Part shown: positions 11,380 through 24,089 of the stretch, one piece after another
Layout: the number at the start of each line of letters is the position of its first letter
Position numbering within the stretch: the first letter of the stretch is position 1
Source: Cruorifilaria tuberocauda
Lineage: Eukaryota; Nematoda; Chromadorea; Rhabditida; Onchocercidae
Length of the DNA: 64,000 nt
NCBI GenBank assembly: GCA_013365365.1
Contig: JABVXU010000038.1
Location: 186,001 to 250,000, forward strand
Reading direction: 5' to 3'
Translations under genes and position numbers: made by a program
The notes under the pieces: generated by a model
What the model was told of the DNA's origin: nothing
Database searches by the model: none
The model's input: only the letters and a program-made list of their open reading frames with translations

Positions 11380-14300
11380 TTGGCTCCGTAACGTACTTTT
11401 CTCAGTATTATTAACTGCTGTATATAGAGGTGAAAAGTGATTCAGCTCAATTGAATTCAAAATCAGTTCCTTTTTGTAATTAATGTTTCTGATTAATTAA
11501 TACGCTTTTGAAATTGTAGGAATAATATCAGACAACATAACTTTATTATTTAATGAGTTATAATAGATTGTTCAAGTTCTCATGTTTATTCACACAATTT
11601 TGTTTAAAAATTCGGATCTTTTTTTGAAATATTTCTTTATTTTGATCTGCAGGATTTTTGTTTCATTTATAAATAATCCAGTATGCAGCTTTATAAACAG
11701 TTGTCTGAGTTTATTTATATATATGTTTTTTTTTCACTGTACATATATGTGTTTATTAATTACTGTGTCTATGTAGGTTATTTAGCGCTGTGTTTTTGTG
11801 CCTTAATATATGTAAAGGATATCAGATTCTCTTGATTCTCGAGAATTTCCTGTAATAATTTCTCTGTTATGAATTTTCTTCTTACAAACGTTTCTGCTTT
11901 AAGATTTCCGGAGTGAAGATCTTCTGGATTTTTTACGGATTTGATAAGTTTTTGTAATCAATTATAAGGAATATTTCAACACTTGGAATGTTCTTTATTA
12001 AAGATGGATTATATATTAATATAACATGAGCTCTTGATAGTTTTAATCACATTTATAAATTCAAAATTATTTTTATTTTCAGTTGTGATTGGGACTTCGT
12101 TTCCCATCTGATATGTTTAGAATTTTTAATGCATAGATACACTATTATTGAACCCTTTGTTTGATCTTTTTAAAATGATGACCATCTGTAAGTATTATCT
12201 GCGCTTAGATAAATTAATAAAAATGCATATGGCTCTCACTTGCGTGCATTGTAGTTAACTGACCTTAATCTCGGTCACTCCAATTTGATTAGGCAAACAG
12301 GAATGGGTTTGTGAAGAGATAGATTAATTAGTTGTGAATCCTCAACTGAAAATCAATCAAGGGATGGGATCTTATTCTATTTGTGGAACAGAAGATCGTT
12401 GTCTGCTCTTTATTAGCGCACCAGTTGTTAGCATATGGACCATATATTTTGCAAAAGGGGAACTTTTGATGGTTTCCGCTCTTCACTGAGAGTAACATCT
12501 TTCCATTCGTGGTACCAGCACTTTTTAAACTCTATAACCAAGTCGTCGAAAGAACCAAAAACAGATACCGACAAGTTGATAACAAGAATGATAAAGAAAA
12601 CATCAATTTAATGGAATGACGAAGTTAGAGTAAGAAAACGTTCCTACGTATCGTTTCGCTCTTAATCCTTAATTTTCTTTAATATAGTATCACGAACAAC
12701 CAAATAATATAATTTTTGCCGTAGATAATCCCTGACTGACTGCGTTGTAACTTATAGAAAACTGATGTAAGGATAGGAGCTAGAAGATTGCCATAAAAAG
12801 GATGAGGCTTCTACAGAAAAAAATTCCCATAAAAAGATCACTATTATAATAGCATCCCAATATTGGAAATACGTACTATTGTATTAAGTGGTTAACTGTC
12901 CCTAAAAATAGTTAAAACTATCACACTATATATTGAAAAGGGTAAACCTAACGGAGCTTTTTCAGTATCGTTTTTACCTTTATTTGCTTGATTAGTGATA
13001 TCTAGTTGATTACGTTTATAAGTACAGTTTATTTTGGATAGAACAAAGGAACGCAGGCAGCATACTAAATTACAAAATCAATGACATCTATCATCAGTAA
13101 GTGCGCATTCTGATTAATATCCTGAAATTTTGAACGATATCTTAAGTCTGAAAGCTAAAATTGAAGTAGCGTATAACGTCAACAGAATTACGCTATGCAG
13201 GTTCGTCATTTTCACACAACGGGTCTTGCGTTGACTGACCTTTGAAAGTGTCCATACTCGGTAACTGCTAGGAAAGCCTTGCGATTGCACTTTGAATTGA
13301 ATCGATGTTTCGATAAAGATAGACAACTTTAGTCTGATTTGATTAAACTATAGCTTAACTCTCTTAAATAGCAACATTACGTAACCTAAACCTCAATCGT
13401 CTTAGCTGATGAAAGAAGTATTATACGAAGGAACATCGATATGAAAGTAAGATCCGGTTTCTACCTCATCAAATGAAAGGATTTCCCTCTGTTAGTTTAC
13501 TTTTTTGTTGTAACCTTGTTGTTTGTTGAAATTTTGCACGTTAATGTAAATAAATCTGTATTTTTCATTAATAGTATAGGACAAAGTTCAGTTCTTATAT
13601 CTCTATCGAGAAACTTTATAACTTTGCTCACATCAGTGCATTTTGAAAATTTACTTGGAAGTTTTAGGAGTGATTATGAATTGCAATACTTTGACTGAAT
13701 CTATAAACTCGGAAGAAAGACAGGAATAATTAGTTTATTTCAGTTTCATCATGTTCCTACTTACCAACTGCATTAGGATTAGGAATTGTTTGTAGATAGT
13801 TTATTTTATTTGATAGTCATTAAAAAATTTAAAAGAATGATGAAATTGTAAAAAAGAGAAAGAATTGAAAAAGCGAGGCAGGAAGAAAAAGAGTCGGTAA
13901 CAGTCTGCGTTTTTAGCCAGCAATTCTTTGATATTTAAAGATTTCATTATGTTTAATATCCATCTTCACAAAGAGAAAATAATTAATCAGTGTCGGAAAG
14001 GGCGAAACTTAGAAATCAGCTTTATAAGTTCACTTCGTGTACACCAAGCCATCTATTCGTTGTTTCCTGTTGGCCATTGATTTGCGCGAAAACCATTATG
14101 CCCTTTTGTTTCTTTTACATATATGTATATATAGACATTTCTAATTCTACCTGTTGAAAGATACTGATCATCCTACTTTTCCTAACTCTATGCTAATTGA
14201 TTTATTCAAACGTTCTTAAGTTTGTATAAATCAGAACCGCAGGAAAATATACGTTTGCAGAATTCGAAGAATATGCTAATGATGATGCTTTTTGTAAGGG

Positions 14301-15780
14301 ATTATCGAAAGCACGAACGTTGCATATAAATGCTTCCCAAAAATTCGATTTTTCAGTTGATTCGCAGAGAACGACATATAAGTGCCATTCAGTTTAAGGC
14401 TAAGCTGTAAAATTCAATTTCAATTCTGACTATAAGCTTGCAGCTATTATTGGCGAGCATATTCTAGGTCCGAGAGGCTTCCCTTGCATTTCAGTGTTAT
14501 GAGTTCAAGAATTTTTCATTTTTTGATGTTCTAGCATGGATGAGTGAAACGAGTGAGTTAGTAAAAATATTTTTATGCACATTTATTGTGACAATTTCAG
14601 GAAAGACTATAAGCCAATCAAAATGAAATTGTCCAATCTGACGATTTTTCAATATCAAACTTCTTACTCTGAAAGCTAGAAATGATTAACGTAAGCCGAG
14701 CAAATCTTTTTTTTATTGAATACGTCTTGAAAGGGTTCGAAATGCTTTATATTCTTGCACACTTTTTTACTTTATCGTTTCTAGTGCTGATGGGAATTAA
14801 ATATAAATAAGTGATAATGATATCCATACGCACCTAAAAGATCATCGGATCGATCGGATCGAATTCTATTAAAGAATTTTGAATCTAAAATCTCTTGAAA
14901 CATAATTTTCGTGGATATATCTTATCTCCGAAGAAAATGAACAAAAAACTAAAATATTTACTTCGTTTATATTTCCGGCAATAATAACTATGGCTTTTTC
15001 TCCTTTTTAAATTTTATTCTTAGTCTCAAGTATTTTAATTAGTTATGTACTTCTTTCTCATTTCCATATAATTTATAGGTAATTATAGGATGACCTTCTC
15101 TCTTCTCTTGACCTATTGATGGTCATGAAAAGTATCTAATTTTACGAAGTGATCCCACAGAAGCAACTTCTAACTCCGTACCTTAAAAAGGAAAGCTGTC
15201 AGTTCGCCAGTCTATTATGACAATCTTCAAAATTTACACTAGACAACTATGTATTAGTCTGTTGTAATCTAGCTTAAAATTCTTAGAATTATGTTATCAA
15301 ATTACTCATTCAATGTGAGCTTATCCAAAACTTTAAGGCCCAAGATTGATATCAAAAGCTTCGAATATCCATTTACAATTCAGATTTATTCATTATCGCG
15401 ATCTTCACTTTTCAAAATATATAGATTCAAATAAAAATTTTCGACTTTTCAGTAACGTTTCTAGTATCTTGAATGTAGGAGTTGATGGTGATATTTGAAA
15501 GCATAACAGGACAAGATTTGAACAACTATCTTTTCTAGATAAAATTTTTTGAAGTAATAACAACTATCATCATTAACTTCACTTCAACAATGACAGCAAT
15601 TTGAAGATTTTAGGTCTACAATGATTCAGTTTCTTTTGCATACAAAAATTTTGGTAATACGAAGGTCTCAAGTATATGAAATTGAGAAGGTAGTTTATGC
15701 GCAAATTAGTAAGTAATAAGCTAGCTGCGTTAAGACTTATGCATGCTTTCCGTAATAAAATGTACATTTAGTCACTGCTG
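11380..15780. other. Long stretch without a confident gene
   Basis: It contains the rab-39 3' UTR (length unknown) and mostly AT-rich DNA. A minus-strand frame at 13326-13114 contains a hydrophobic stretch but no neighbouring exon. A 55-codon plus-strand frame at 14230-14397 reads like protein and is listed separately. I found no tRNA or other RNA gene. Confidence 0.45.
14230..14397 (+). other. Orphan coding-like frame (possible terminal exon)
   Basis: Fifty-five codons open from just after a stop to TAA at 14395-14397, without an initiating ATG. A CCGCAG acceptor-like motif ends at 14242 and a stronger TTTTTCAG at 14356. The read-out is of ordinary, non-repetitive amino-acid composition (for example TFAEFEEYANDDAF). 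It could be the last exon of an unrecognised gene or a decayed fragment; no upstream partner exon was found. Confidence 0.2.
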
Positions 15781-16869
15781 CTATAACAAATTGGTCCAGG
15801 GTGGTATAATTGGTTGCGGATTTTGCAAGTAACTCATAACAACAGCAGAGATTGAGAGCCTGAAAATTTAGTACTATCTTCATGGTAATTCAAATCCAAC
15901 CGTATGCAGAATACGTAAAAGAAGCAGCTATAAACTCTCAAGATTAAACCAAACATTTAACTAAAAATTATTTATTTTTACACTTTTTAGCCCTCAAAGC
16001 AGATCTATATAAACTAGAAACACTTTCATTTTACCACTTTCCAGCTATGAATCCGAATTGCTGTTTATAAAAGTACTCACATGAAACTGCTAACAATTTG
16101 TTTTGCATCATCGGTCGTCCTCGCATTAGCAAAACTAACGCAGGAGCATAAAAGTGCTACCCAAGCGCACCATTTCATCTGATAAAAGATTTAATTACAA
16201 GAGATTAAGAACAATAATTTTATTAACTATTCTTAAGATAAAGTGTGCATCGATTTACGAACATATTATAAGTGTCTTCCAGACATAAATTTTTTTCTCG
16301 CTGATGACATGGAGGTCTTAGTGTCTCGCAAAACAATCATTCATTTCATTTTTTTTGCTCAGTGTAAAAATTGTTGTAACTCTTTCCTTCCAAAACCATC
16401 AAAATATCATGAATTCTGCATGCGGTAACAAATGTTTTACTGCAAATATTATATTAATGGATAAGCTCAATAATAAAGCAAATGGCATTTCAGAGTGGAA
16501 ATAAAATTATAAATTTTTGAAAGAACTGAGAGAAAATAAACTTACTCGCATCATTAATCCACACATACTAAAAACCATTCCCAACACATTCATGTATTCA
16601 GGAACTGGGTCATCTGTAAGCGAAAGAGATGACTGCGAATCCACAGGTTTATATCTAAAAGTGAAAAAAAAAATACTTCGATATCTCGACTCAAAGTTCA
16701 CAAAACACATTTCCAATTCATAAAACTTCGAGAAACTTCAGCTTTAAAAATCTAATTCCACTTCTATTACTAAGCTGTTGTGATTAAAAAATGCTACATA
16801 GAATCGAAGAAATTAGAAGTAATCATACCTTACTATCCTTCCTGGTCTTTTTACATCGCCGTTCTGCAT
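15781..16869 (-). CDS. Protein Asterix (WDR83OS), PAT complex subunit
   Basis: Four exons (16869-16829, 16654-16546, 16178-16081, 15859-15781) join in phase into 108 residues; human Asterix has 106. Asterix is a small ER membrane protein that, with CCDC47, forms the PAT complex, an intramembrane chaperone that holds nascent multi-pass membrane proteins beside the Sec61 translocon. Family features in order: RYKP near residue 14, the conserved core [23 protein letters not shown], a second hydrophobic segment [18 protein letters not shown], and the end [16 protein letters not shown], here extended by TNLL. The gene starts 599 nt downstream of the tRNase Z stop on the same strand. Confidence 0.95.
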
Positions 16870-17467
16870 GTTTACTTTAGCGCAAGGACGATCAAAACCA
16901 ACGATCCTGAAATTTCCATTTGTTTATTATGATAGGTAATACACTATGAAAGAATAACTTTGCAAGATATTAAGCTTCCAATTAATCTAAAAACTTGAAA
17001 TTAAAAAATTTTTTGAATCGCTACATGTAGAACATTCGAAAACATTCTAAACGTTCATTTTATGCCAATATACTTCAACCTGCCATGCGCAACGGTTATT
17101 TTAACAATTTGTAGTAGCCACGAATTTTTATTCTTTATCATAGTTGTGGGATTCAGTAACCGAAAAAACTATAGCAAATAGTTGATTCATTGCAATCTTA
17201 ATAAATTCAACCTAAGAAACAAGAATAAAAATAAAATTTTTCAGAACAAAATAAAACGTAATCTAAACTAATGAAACAAGAAGAATTAAAATAAACCATC
17301 TAACAAAATGTAACCCATATATGGCATTTTTGCAAAATTGACAGGAATAGCGCACTAATGACCTCAAAATTTACATAAAATCTGTCTTTTCAAAATAACA
17401 GTTTTGCGTCGTGGAGAAACTTTATTCATAACATTCATAATTAACAATCTAGAAAAGCTTACAAATA
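16870..17467. other. Spacer between tRNase Z and Asterix genes
   Basis: Both neighbours are on the minus strand, so this is either an intercistronic spacer of an operon or the 3' flank of one gene plus the promoter of the next. AT-rich; no gene seen. Confidence 0.5.
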
Positions 17468-20400
17468 TCATAAAATTCTTGAGGAAACAGAATCTAAAAA
17501 AGTTAAATCTTCGGATGCTTTTTTCTTACGTGCGGTACCACCAACGGTATCAACAAATCTTTGCGCAAGTATCTCTTCTTGAATATGTCTTTTCACAGAT
17601 CGCTGCATTATTTCGATAATTTCCTTAGCAAAAACTGTTCGTAGCACAGGAATAAGTTTTGCTGACAGTTTCAGGTCGCTTGGTGTAATAATCATATTGT
17701 CCATCGCAATGGTTACATTACCTGCTTTTTCGATATAATCTGGTAAAGGTGGCACCTGAAATTAAGAAGAGAACAAGATAAAATAATAGATTAAAAACAT
17801 TTGCAATGCGTTTTTCGAAATTAGCTTTCAAGAATATATACTTTTGATTTTGCAAGTTCACTGTCCACCTCTCTGCAATTTCACCAATCACAAATAAATG
17901 AAAAAAGTACAAATGCCCTGAAAGTAAACCTTAGAAGCTGTTCAATTTGCTGCAATATACAAATCTCTAATAAAAATTTAAAACAATAAGGAAAGCTATA
18001 GAACACAAACCTTTGGATATTTCGCACTAAAATGTGTCAAGACTAAATTTTTCGCACCCATCTGCGTGGCAACATCATAAGCTTGCTTCATTGTACTGTG
18101 TTTCTTATACAAAGCATGTGCCTAAAAAAACTCAAAAGTACGATTTGGTTCAAAAACTTGGCTCAGAATCTTGAAATCACTACAGTAGGGGAAAGATATC
18201 TATAAATAGATGCAAAAAAAGTAATTCCAGACCCATTTTACAATGCGCTTAGATCACCAAACAAAATGCAGAACCTCTTCATCATCCGCAAAAGTTGATT
18301 CATGAACAAGAACTAGTGCATTTTTTCCGTGATTAATAAGCTGTTCACAAGGCATTGTATCACCGGAAAAAACAAATTTTCTGTTTTTCAAATCGGTAAA
18401 TATATAACCAACAGCAGTTCGTGCATGATTCACCTGAAATGACATTTTTGTTAAACTTCGGATATTTGTACAATGAATATCGCAGAAAACTGCAACTGAT
18501 TAAAAAACTAATCATGCAGTTAAAAAAAACTGTATTATTCACTACAAACAACATCGATGACTCTTTGCTGACGATGTGCAGATCAGATGTAAAAGCTTGA
18601 AGAACGGATAGCCGAGATTCTGAAATACAAAAATTAGTAAAAAATGACCTTAACTGCAACGACACTTTTAAATCCAAGGTTTTCAGCATTTGCAATTTCA
18701 GGAGGCATTTCACCAAATAACTCAGCCGCCTCCACTGGACCCTGTTTCACTTGTGAAAGCCTGTAAAGTAAAAGTAGTTTAATACGACATAAGATTTGAC
18801 AGTAATCTTTTTACAAAATAATCTGGAATTCCTCTTCTTCATATGTTCATTGAAAATCTAGAATTTATATTCCTACAAATCTTGGTACATTTTAAACATT
18901 TGGAAATATCGAAACTAACGTCCACAATATCTTGGAGATATCCACGATATGCATATCCTGCGTAAAATTACCAAAACTACGATCAATATCACGGAAAACT
19001 TTCAAAACATGACTGCCACCAGCCACAATTAATGGTATGTAAATCATGCCTAAAGATTATCAATATAATACGAAATTTACGAGACATCTCAAATAAGAAT
19101 AAGAAACACGAAATTAAAATTTAAAATATAAACGTAAAGTTCACCTCTTTTCATAAACAATTTTTTTCGACATTGCACGATTGTGAAAATTCCATGATAA
19201 TGATCCTGATGACCGTGTGTAAGAAAAACTGCATTCAATTTCAATAACAAATCTTCACAGATTATATCACCGAACAAAGTGCGTAACTGACCTAGAAACA
19301 TATAACTTGGCATCTTCACTTTAATAGAATTCCAAAATAATATTAAAACTTCTACGATCGCTTCTCTGTTATAAATTCGCTTCAGTACTTTTCCAGCTCA
19401 GATTACAAAAAACAGAAAAATCCACAGTTGCGAAATATATTTCACGGTCTAATAAAATAAGTAATGAACTACATCAAGAACTTCGACCGAAGAAAATTTT
19501 TAATCGGCTAGTATTCGAAAAACACAAAAAGCAATCGCGATTCAAGAAGATCACGAAATATCAAAGAAATAAACAATTAAAATAACAAACCGTATGATCC
19601 TTCACCACAATCAACAAATATACAAGAATTCTCATTAAACTGTAGAAAATATGCGCTAACATTACGGAAATTAGTAGGCACGGCTGATGATGTACCAAGA
19701 AAACTAATCCGGGGCCAATTGTCCGCACTTTCTCGCAAGTTCGATGCTAAGAAATTTAATTTTATAACATTTGTGTTTGCAGATTTCGGAAATGCGAAGC
19801 CTTCAAAAGTAAATTATGCTCATATCGATAGTACTGTGTTCATAATAAAAAAATGCATTAAAGATATAATGCAATTAAAATATCTCCCTACACTTTGTAA
19901 AAAGTAATAAAGAAGCAAAAAATTTCAGCAAATGAGAACCAGCAACTTACTACATGTAAATAAATTAATAGCTTTAGAAATTGCTGAGTCTTCCTTCAGT
20001 TGCAGCAACAAATCAGTACGAATTAACGAAACATTAGGTGGTGATGAATCCAAATTGACAGGTTTGCGCAGAAAATATCGCTGGAATGGCCTAACATAAA
20101 GGCAGTTACCACTCTTTTCGCAATCATCATCCTGAAAAGGATAGTTCCAGATAACTTTGAAATGTGAAGTATTATTTATGCCGTTTTTTTCGGGGACACA
20201 CTGAAGGATAGAAGATATGACTAAAGAATAATATATAACGAAATTTATATCAACTAAGGTGAATGAAAAGATTCATGTCACCAACTATTTGCTTCACCGA
20301 AAGATAATTTTAACAAAATGAAGAATAAATATTATGAAAAATTTGCAAATCTCAAAGACTTCACTATCCTCATACTCGTAATTTCTCAAAAAAAAATACA

Positions 20401-23350
20401 AATATCAAAGAGTGATCTGAGGCACTCCTGTTAAATCCAGTGATTACCTGTTGTATTGTACCATTGAATCCTTTTGGATACAGAGGAGGAAACAACTTCG
20501 GACAAATATGATTCAAAATAACATTGATACGATACATTGCCTCCATATGAGGCAAACATGGACCGCTACCGTTGACAATGATATGTTCCACGCTCTCACC
20601 AAATGAAGCCATCCACGATCTGTATTCATTATTACTCAACACTGAATTTTCAGTGAAATGAACGACATACCGCAAACTTCTGCTTTGGTTGTTGCAATCC
20701 TACAAAAGTAATTATTTAGAAATATAGAAAAGGTGTAAAGGTATGTAAAGACGGTAATAAATGATAAAAACATCACAAATAAAAGGGTAAGCAAAAATCT
20801 GTTAGGTAAAAGAACAACAGAAAATCGAAATTCTATGTGGATCTGAAATTTACATCAGCTTTACTCTCAAATAATGGACAAACTTACTCGAAGCAAAGTA
20901 TTATTCTGCAACGATGGAAGTTTTTTTAAATCACTGCATTCAACAATTAAGCAAGCATGTAATGGCTTAGCTTTGATATCGCTTAAAACTTCTTCTGCCT
21001 GTAATACGATTTATCTAATAATTTGTCTAATAAAACTAGTTTCTTCTTCTTTTCTGCACTATCCTTACCAAAATTTATTTACTTTTGAGCTGAATACGTC
21101 AATTTCAGATCAAATATTATATGGTTTTGGGTAAAAAAGTGGAATGCCATAAATTTGTATTAAAACAACCGGGAAATTAATTTATATTATATAGGTGCAG
21201 GTGATGATTCACGACCCACGGAGTTCTCATAGTGGTACAAAAAAGAAAAAAAAACGAACCTTGATAAAACGTCCATCAGACAGCGTTATATTTTCACCAT
21301 TTTTCAGCTGCTTCATATGAGGACCACCGGGAATTTTCAACTTTTTAATTTTTTGGATATCCAAGGGCCTTTGCGGCGGCTTTAATTCAACCAAGAAAGC
21401 TATGTCTAGCTAGAAAATTTTGAAAAAGTTTTTCGTGAAAAGAAGTTTTATTACATTGTAATTTACCTGCTTGCAAGGAACATCATGATTTTTATTAAGA
21501 TTTAGCTTTAGAAAATTTACTCCGTTACTAAGTCTAATATGAGTTCCTTATACAAAAAAAAAATATATATATATATAAATATACATATACATACCTTTTC
21601 CTGTAATGATCGCTGGGGAACAGAAAATTTGGACACTGGTATAAAATGCACAGTCAATGCATCATCCGAGTAGAGACCGCAGCCTAGTGGGCGTTCTTCC
21701 ACATGCAAATGGAATTATTTAAATTTAAATATATTCTATGATAAAAAAACAAAGCATTTAAATCTAATCTAATTAGCAAAGAAATACGTCCGATAAGTCA
21801 ATACTTCAGTTCTAATGTGAAATTTGAACTAACTAATTGAAACTTTCAGAGTTTTAAGTTTTTTAATTTGAAAAATTAATAAGCTGTATGACACTGCAAA
21901 AAAAAACGACTTATGAATATAAAATATTATAAAGAAACAGTTGTCAGTATCAACACTTTTTCTTTCAGTATTATAGGAATTTTATATTAAATATTTTTTA
22001 AGCCAAAAAAAATTTTTAAATCGGAAGAATTCCAACTAATTTGTTCGAATTTCACATCAGAGTTAAACTGTTTGCAGGAACTGTTCCAACTTCGACAAAA
22101 ATAAGGTTTTAAATTTGAAAAATTGTTTCGGAAACGATACTTTCGTGGTCACAATTGACGGAAAATCAGCATCAGTATGATCATTTTGGGATTCAAAATA
22201 CTTCATCTTGTTGTGAGAGCCATGTAACCTGATAACTCGTTCTAGTTTGGATGAAGATGACGCTATTGGCGTTTTTAGCAATCCTGATACGCCAGCAAAA
22301 TGTTCCCAAGTATCTCAAATTTTTGAGTAAAATTACAAGTCAGTTGAATACACTTTAGATAGATTACTTCAGTTCGATGCAGGACTTCTGATAAAAATTT
22401 GTACAGTGTCAATACTTGAAATTTTAAGATCCGATCTAAACAAGTTTACCATAAATGCAAAGTAGGTTACCTCGTGTAAAGAAGATATCGGTGAGATTAA
22501 TAGCTTTTAGACGATTCGAAGCTAAGAATCGTGAAGTGCCTTCCGGACAATTGAACAAATAATCCTTGTAATTAGTATGAATAACGACACATGGCCTAAG
22601 ATGAGTTGTGCCATTGCTTATAATCTATAATAAAATACTGAAAAATTAATAGGTTTTACATCAATTATGAGATTTCAGCTCTACCACTTTAGCAACGCTT
22701 TTAAATTATAAATTTTTAAATTACTGTAATTTTTTAAAAAGCACACTTCAATTGATACGCTAGATGGGATTGCTGGAGGTGTTTTTGTCTTGTTCATTTG
22801 CTGTATGTCCGCTAGTTCTTTAGTTAAAATTTCCACGGAAGATAATGCCTTCTTGCTAAGATAAGTGCTGTGACTGTGCCTAAAAACTTTGATACGTATA
22901 TATTGGAAATCTTTTCCCAAAAAAACTACAAATAGTAAATCTTTCATGGCAAAAAATACTCCCTAATGTATTTGAATACCTGGCAAGATATTTTCTGTAT
23001 TCACTTATCTGTCGATTCAGAGCTTGAATAATTTCTTCAATATTCTGTTCGTTTTTAACTGAAAATAATATAATGCATAATTTGGAGGCAATTACACTTC
23101 ACACTTTTAAAGTCTTTGAAATTCTTTAACAAAGACAAAGTATTTCAATGTTTCTCAGAAGACTCATCTATAGCAAGATAAAATTCGCAAGAAGAATTTA
23201 TGTTACAATGATATAATAACTAATCGTTAATGAAAGGTTGGAAAAACACCTGAAAAGCATTTTTTTTGAAGTAAGAACGAATCGCAGGTCAGAAATTGAG
23301 AAGAAATTATTTTTTGCAGCAAGGAAGTAATTCGTCCGGCCAACATTCAT
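17468..23350 (-). CDS. hoe-1: Long-form tRNase Z (ELAC2/HOE-1)
   Basis: tRNase Z cleaves the 3' trailer from nuclear and mitochondrial pre-tRNAs. Exons read: first exon tentative (23350 to about 23240), 23058-22980, 22879-22747, 22624-22471, 22313-22141, about 21710-21595, 21505-21467, 21409-21260, 20998-20888, 20699-20448, 20131-19951, 19746-19591, 19291-19145, 19049-18920, 18760-18649, 18433-18275, 18121-18011, 17755-17468. The N-half has the inactive fold (YLFNCPEGTSR, then FFTR where the histidine motif would be). The C-half has SFLGTSSAVPTNFRNVSA, FVDCGEGSYGQL, the metal-binding motif FLTHGHQDHYHG, VFSGDTMPCE, VLVHESTF, KKHSTMKQA and VLTHFSAKYPK. The tentative first exon (MNVGRTNYFLAAKNNFFS) is basic and hydroxylated like a mitochondrial targeting peptide. 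The junction into the 21.7-kb exon could not be resolved in frame with canonical sites. Confidence 0.9.
21551..21592. repeat. A-run and AT dinucleotide repeat in a tRNase Z intron
   Basis: A run of A followed by (AT)n and TATACATATACATA lies beside the donor of the exon ending at 21595. It is intronic simple-sequence DNA. Confidence 0.7.
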
Positions 23351-24089
23351 CGATGAGAGATATTACCAGGGCTTCTGGACAAAACTGAAATTTCATTTCG
23401 AAAAAAAAAAAAACTTAAGCATTGAACCGGATGAAAGTATTCCCAACACTTGTTTTAGCAAACTTTGATTATAGTAACTGAGGAATGCAGCTCTGAATTT
23501 CGGAAAGGAGAAATTAAAAATACAGGCTTAAAAACCAAAAATGGCATTCATAATATCTTATAATAAATCCCTCAGATTAATATGATTTCTCGATCAATCC
23601 ACTACAAGTATCTTACGTAGATAACCCATTCGTGTACATTATCACCCAGGAGTGCAACCACCAGCCAATGTTAGACTTTCATTCACTAAATAATAAGCTC
23701 AATAATAGTTCCCAGGCACGGAGAGGAAACCAATGCCTCCGTTAGATCCCGAAATTACTAGTATGCAAATTCGTGAATCTCAGCAATGTCACTATATAAT
23801 TTCATTTCGCGAATTTGAATTCTTACTGTCTATCTCCAAAAAACTGAGATTTGTCGTAAGAATTATTGCATATCCTGTTCTATTCACTTACCATATTCTT
23901 CCACTTAGTTTGTTCGAAAATTTTCTATTTTTTTAACAATTTGATATTCAAATATTAGGGATGAATTGGCTACTTTCGTTTTTAAGATTCAGCTAAGTTT
24001 GTTTAAGTTAAATTTATTCAAGCAAATTATTTTTTAGAACTTATTTTCCAGCAATTATCATATCACAATTTGAACTGTGGCGACAGGTA
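23351..24089. other. Spacer between kinase and tRNase Z genes
   Basis: AT-rich spacer between two minus-strand genes. A plus-strand open frame at 23733-23936 has no features. If the tRNase Z first exon is elsewhere, part of it could lie here. Nothing else is seen. Confidence 0.45.

Noticed and set aside
15781..15860. A tRNA-like string (GGTCCAGGGTGGTATAATTGG) on the plus strand
   Set aside because: No anticodon or T arm folds, and the minus strand encodes the last Asterix exon in the correct phase.
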